Shown piece by piece: positions 38,101 through 41,147 of a stretch of DNA of 41,147 bases (positions are counted from its first letter, which is position 1; each line of letters opens with the position of its first letter). The stretch comes from Chloroflexota bacterium. Lineage in GTDB: Bacteria > Chloroflexota > Anaerolineae > Anaerolineales > Villigracilaceae. The position numbers were made by a program, and so were the translations under genes. The stretch lies in the NCBI GenBank assembly GCA_026390015.1, contig JAPLGS010000162.1, positions 1 to 41,147 of the forward strand, in the 5' to 3' direction. The notes below the pieces were generated by a model, which saw nothing but the letters and a program-made list of their open reading frames with translations, ran no database searches and was not told the origin of the DNA.

Positions 38101-40941
38101 TGAATGAGCATCTTTGGTTATTTCATAGAGTGTCTCAGTAAGTTTCTTAGCCTGATTGCGTTCGGAAATGTCAGTAATCACTCCGATCACTTGAAACACC
38201 TGATTATCTTTATCCTTGAGCGCTGATACGGATAATTCAGCCCAGAAAGTTGAATTATCTTTTCTTACAAAACGTTTTTCAAGCCGATAATTATCCACTT
38301 GCCCATTAATGAGTTTTTGAAACAACGTTCTACTTTGCTCTCTATCATCCAAATATGTAACATCTATATTTGTCAGCCTATTCATTTCTTCATCATCATA
38401 ACCAAGCTGGTTTTTCCACCAATCATTGAACATCACATATTTTCCGTTGGTATCGGTTATGGAAATCCCAATGTTTGCAACATTAAAGACTGCCTGTATT
38501 TTCCCTTCGCTCGCGCGCAGCGATTCTTCCACCTTCATGCGCTCGGTGATATCTTCTTTCACAGCCAAAAAATGGGTGATCTTGCCATTATCATCCTTGA
38601 CTGGAGAGATCGTTGCAGACTCCCAATAAAGCTCGCCATTTTTCTTTTTATTATGAAAAACCCCGTGCCAGCTCTGACCGGAAAGTATCGTATCCCATAA
38701 AATCTTATAATCTGATTTCATCAGATGGTCAGTTTTTAATATTCTGTGATTTTTACCGAGCGCCTCTTCAGCGGTGTAGCCGGTGGTTTCCGTGAACCTC
38801 GGATTCGTGAATATAATGTTCCCCGCCAAATCGGTTATGACCGTCGTCACAGGACTCTGCTCGATCGCTAATGAAAGTGTCCGCAGCCTGGCAAGAGTTC
38901 TCTGCTTCTCTTCTTCAGCCTGCTTGCGCTGGGTGATGTCCATCAGAGTAACAATCACCTTAGACCAGTCACTCTCGTAGCCAGGGAGAATAGCCCAATT
39001 CAAACTGATCGAGATCAGCTTTCCATCCAGGGTGCGGTTAACTGTTTCCATTTCAAATTGAGGCACATTCGAAGCGATCAGAACAAGTTCATCACGGAAA
39101 TACTTTATAACCTCTTCGGAGAAAATGGATGTCAGATTTTGATAAATATCCTCCTTACTGACGGCTCCAAATAAGCGGAGGGTGGCTTTATTGACATCCA
39201 ACACTTTTATCAATCCAGCACACTCCAGCACTACTTCGGGATGCTGACTAAGATAAGAAGCGAAATCGCTCACTCCGCCAGCGCGCAAAGCATCCAAGAG
39301 CTGCTTGACCGCTGAAAAATCTTCCTCCCACTGAGAGATGGGTGAATCATCAAACAAGCCGTGGAAGCGCTTTTCACTCTCGATCACCATCTCCTCCGCC
39401 TGCCTGCGCTCGGTGATGTCCTCGAATGTCACGACAGCCCCAATTACCTCGCCTTGTTCTAAAATGGGTGTGCTGGCGAACTCGACGGGAAAACTCACGC
39501 CGTCTTTTCGCCAGAATACCTCGTCGTTCTTGTGATGCACAACTCCGTCCTTGAGCGCCGCGTAGATGGGACACTCTTCTTCCGGATAAGGGCTGCCATC
39601 AGGCTTGGTATGATGCCAGATGGAATGACTGTGCCGATCGATAAGTTCCTCAACTTTATATCCTAGCATCGCCGCGGCCGCAGGGTTGACAAAAGTATGT
39701 ATCCCCTCGAGGTTCACTCCCAGGATTCCCTCGCCTGCCGAATTCAATATCAATTCGTTTTGGCGGCCAAGTTGCGCAAGCGCTGCTTCCGCCTGCTTGC
39801 GCGCGGTGATATCGCTCACGCTCCCAATGCGCGCCAGGGGCTGTCCATCCGCATCTCGCAGAACGGAGAATTTTTCGTGACACCAATGATACTGACCAGT
39901 ATTGTGTCTGGAACGGTACTCCATTTGATACTCCGTGCCGGCAGGATTGCTCATAGCCTCGGCCTTCACGCGTTTGACTTCAGCCTGATCATCGGGATGC
40001 ATCAATTTCAATACAGCATCAACAGGCACTTCAATCATCTCATGCGGAATATAGCCAAAGATGCGGGCGAAAGCGGGGCTCAAATACTCGTAAGTATCGG
40101 TTTGCAAATTGCGTTTATAGAACCCATCCTGCGAATTTTCCAGCACCTCCCGAACACGTCCTTCGCTTTCAAGCAACTCCGCCTGATTGAGTTGCAATTC
40201 TTCCAGGACTTCATCGGTCGCTGCCCGTTCTTGCAGGAGCTGATTCTGGCGAGCAAGCAGCGTAGTCGCACTGGCGAAAGCTGCGTACACAACCATCAAA
40301 AAGCCAGCGCCGAATAGACCAACGATGATCGTGATCTTTCGGCGGGCGGCTGCAATATCCGCCCGGAGCGATGCGGCGTCCTCATAGATCTCGTAGGCGC
40401 CCACCGTCGTCTGTGTTCCCGGGGTTTTGATCGGCAGGTAAAGCTCCAGAAACTCCATGCCAAGTGCACCTTCGAAGATATTCTCCGCTTCGCTGCTTGG
40501 CGCGAAATCACCCACAGTCACACCATCCAACGCCTGCCTGAGTTCTTCGTTGATCGGGAAGTGCTGGCCGATCACAATTGGCAGATCCGAGTAGACGACA
40601 GTGCCATCCGGCGTCCAAACCTTCACGCGCAGGATCTTATGTGAACTGACGATTTCATCCAATAAGCGGTTGATCTCAGCAGAAGATTCGCTCGTCGGAG
40701 CTTTAATGGCGCTTCCAGTGAGAAGCTCATCAACATCGGAATGAACAATTACCTCAGCGCCGAGAATCGCCTCATTGACGGCTGTTTTGAAAAGGCTGTC
40801 GGCCATAGTGCTAGCGACAACAAATGCCATAATGAGAATCAGAGCGGCTGCCACTGCCAGAGCTGTAACGCGAAATCCCAGCCCCTGGGATTTTTTTGTT
40901 GGGGTAATGGCTTGTGCGAGTCGGTTATCCGTGCTGGTCAT
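35173..40941 (-). CDS. Giant hybrid histidine kinase with six PAS, GAF, two REC and HPt
   Basis: A 1922-residue sensor. Membrane helices at about 25-46 and 202-226 enclose an extracytoplasmic Cache-like sensor (about 48-200). In the cytoplasm: PAS 1 (265-380), PAS 2 (395-510), a PAS-like region (520-670, preceded by a helical insert), PAS 4 (690-800), PAS 5 (815-925), GAF (935-1090) and PAS 6 (1105-1228). Then HisKA with His1273 in SHEIRT, HATPase with DTGLGI and GGTGLGL, REC 1 (Asp1568 in LDMKMP), REC 2 (Asp1717 in MDVQMPEMDG) and an HPt domain with His1867 in AHTIKGAA. All phosphorelay residues are present. PAS and GAF modules suggest several cytoplasmic inputs such as redox or small ligands. 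AGAGG precedes the ATG. It heads an operon with REC and REC-GGDEF. Confidence 0.95.
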   Translation of the reverse strand: MTSTDNRLAQAITPTKKSQGLGFRVTALAVAAALILIMAFVVASTMADSLFKTAVNEAILGAEVIVHSDVDELLTGSAIKAPTSESSAEINRLLDEIVSSHKILRVKVWTPDGTVVYSDLPIVIGQHFPINEELRQALDGVTVGDFAPSSEAENIFEGALGMEFLELYLPIKTPGTQTTVGAYEIYEDAASLRADIAAARRKITIIVGLFGAGFLMVVYAAFASATTLLARQNQLLQERAATDEVLEELQLNQAELLESEGRVREVLENSQDGFYKRNLQTDTYEYLSPAFARIFGYIPHEMIEVPVDAVLKLMHPDDQAEVKRVKAEAMSNPAGTEYQMEYRSRHNTGQYHWCHEKFSVLRDADGQPLARIGSVSDITARKQAEAALAQLGRQNELILNSAGEGILGVNLEGIHTFVNPAAAAMLGYKVEELIDRHSHSIWHHTKPDGSPYPEEECPIYAALKDGVVHHKNDEVFWRKDGVSFPVEFASTPILEQGEVIGAVVTFEDITERRQAEEMVIESEKRFHGLFDDSPISQWEEDFSAVKQLLDALRAGGVSDFASYLSQHPEVVLECAGLIKVLDVNKATLRLFGAVSKEDIYQNLTSIFSEEVIKYFRDELVLIASNVPQFEMETVNRTLDGKLISISLNWAILPGYESDWSKVIVTLMDITQRKQAEEEKQRTLARLRTLSLAIEQSPVTTVITDLAGNIIFTNPRFTETTGYTAEEALGKNHRILKTDHLMKSDYKILWDTILSGQSWHGVFHNKKKNGELYWESATISPVKDDNGKITHFLAVKEDITERMKVEESLRASEGKIQAVFNVANIGISITDTNGKYVMFNDWWKNQLGYDDEEMNRLTNIDVTYLDDREQSRTLFQKLINGQVDNYRLEKRFVRKDNSTFWAELSVSALKDKDNQVFQVIGVITDISERNQAKKLTETLYEITKDAHSTANMNELFQHIHQLIKGILPVNNFYIALLKNNGQTLSYPYSVDEKDPGDWPDIDVRDTRSITLDVINLKKSLLWMNEALFKDRFGSYSEGLGTSPKCWLGIPLMINKNAIGAMVIQDYYKENTYNQKDLALLELAAAQIAVAIERKNAEAELRESESLYRQAIEVAGAVPYRQSYMGRSIVQYAFIGDGIFSITGYSAKEFTTQIWDSLIQETLLLGDLAQYSIDEAILKVRSGEIPIWKCEHRIRARDGKIHWVLEAAVELFGEDSVSHGSIGTFQDITERKQAETEILETNYRLEESIIRANAFAAQADMASIAKSEFLANMSHEIRTPMNGVIGMTGLLLDTQLDEEQQRYAEIVRSSGEALLTLINDILDFSKIEAGKLELEVLDFDLQSLLDDFAATLALRSQEKGLEFICAADPQVPIFLQGDPGRLRQILTNLVGNSIKFTSQGEVAVRVSCLSESNNEVELRFSIRDTGLGIPPEKIRLLFNKFTQVDASTTRKFGGTGLGLAISKQLVELMGGNIGVNSEVGRGSEFWFTVLMKPQPEGAPGRLSGKLHIQVDLKEVRTLIVDDNAASREILSVRLADWGMRPAEVNDGAAALQALFEAHEQGDPFKIAILDMKMPIMDGATLAQKIKENEHLSGTHLILLSSLGERGDARRYAKIGFIGYLVKPLVPTDLRNVLSIAFAGNASPTETTPIVTRHSVREIQRGGAGAVILTRILLAEDNRTNQLVALGILKKLGLRADAVANGAEAVRALESVPYDIVLMDVQMPEMDGLEATRHIRDIHSGVLNHNIPIIAMTANAMQGDRELCLEAGMNDYVPKPINAQSLTEALNRWLPVDDNAGENQSSAAPEAAPSLSANEVPVFDKSALLQRLMNDEELVHIVIAGFLEDIPLQIQSLKDYLAASDGTGAERQAHTIKGAAANIGAEALRATAFEMEKNGKSGDLSAIRKRMSKLELQFERLREVLKKEI

Positions 40942-41147
40942 CGTGCGCCTCTTTAATTGATCATTCGATTAATCTTTGATTCTCTTGCACGTCCGTAGTC
41001 GCAATCATACACATCTTCGGAATTCAATATCATCATATCATTCTCTCATTTAACAACCACGGCGTTAACAGGCGACTGGTAAAACCATCCACAATTTAAA
41101 ATAAATATTACTCTTTGAAAAAAAACTTGTACCAGTAAATTATCCCA
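40942..41147. other. Upstream region of the hybrid kinase operon, no gene seen
   Basis: About 200 bases to the window edge. Apart from the ribosome binding site of the kinase gene, the sequence is AT-rich without a recognisable tRNA, hairpin or repeat. The operon promoter must lie here. Confidence 0.4.

Overview
The window looks like a chromosomal segment of an uncultivated Anaerolineae-like member of the Chloroflexota. This is inferred from gene content only: a type 2 isopentenyl-diphosphate isomerase, an FHA/SEDS cell-wall cluster, secreted proteins with Thr/Pro-rich linkers and C-terminal anchors, split FeoB, and many small intrinsic terminators. No rRNA, tRNA, CRISPR array, integrase or intact insertion sequence was seen.

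Layout. 1-3.9 kb: the end of sucC, then sucD (with an in-frame TGA just before its catalytic histidine), acpP, fni, a small exported protein, a DUF2007 protein and a DUF4190-type membrane protein. 3.9-6.0 kb: uvrB, with a GAAC-N4-GTTC SOS-type box in its promoter. 6.1-8.5 kb: two translationally coupled membrane proteins, one with TPRs. 8.5-18 kb: a loose accessory region. It starts with nearly 1 kb of non-coding DNA holding a decayed direct repeat, followed by a tandem pair of paralogous membrane proteins (the first frameshifted), then mostly minus-strand single genes (lipoprotein-like protein, DUF4256, GNAT, an eight-cysteine zinc protein, DUF5946 and unknowns).

18-20 kb: an ATP-grasp ligase and a SIS-domain sugar isomerase/deaminase. 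20.1-26 kb: a metal-homeostasis block. It holds a soluble DtxR/MntR-like regulator under a perfect 7-bp inverted-repeat operator, an isoprenylcysteine-methyltransferase-like membrane protein, a second DtxR-like protein with an N-terminal membrane anchor and C-terminal FeoA domains, FeoB split into separate GTPase and permease genes, and a CDF exporter. Each of the two feoB genes is preceded by an inverted array of a degenerate 8-bp repeat, and a nested 16-bp palindrome lies just before the CDF gene. There is no stand-alone feoA, so the FeoA domains on the regulators may fill that role.

26-32.7 kb: twin SH3-domain membrane proteins, a double zinc-ribbon protein, then a tightly coupled operon fhaA-like / fhaB-like / mtnP / SEDS-PBP fusion. 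In the fusion the SEDS glycosyltransferase looks intact, but the transpeptidase part has lost its SxxK, SxN and KTG motifs. 32.7-41 kb: a ferredoxin, a PAS gene broken by an internal deletion, and an operon for a 1922-residue hybrid histidine kinase (six PAS, GAF, HisKA, HATPase, two REC, HPt), a single REC protein and a REC-GGDEF diguanylate cyclase.

The features most worth follow-up are the octamer arrays around split feoB, the membrane-tethered DtxR-FeoA protein, the SEDS protein fused to a dead transpeptidase, and the interrupted sucD.
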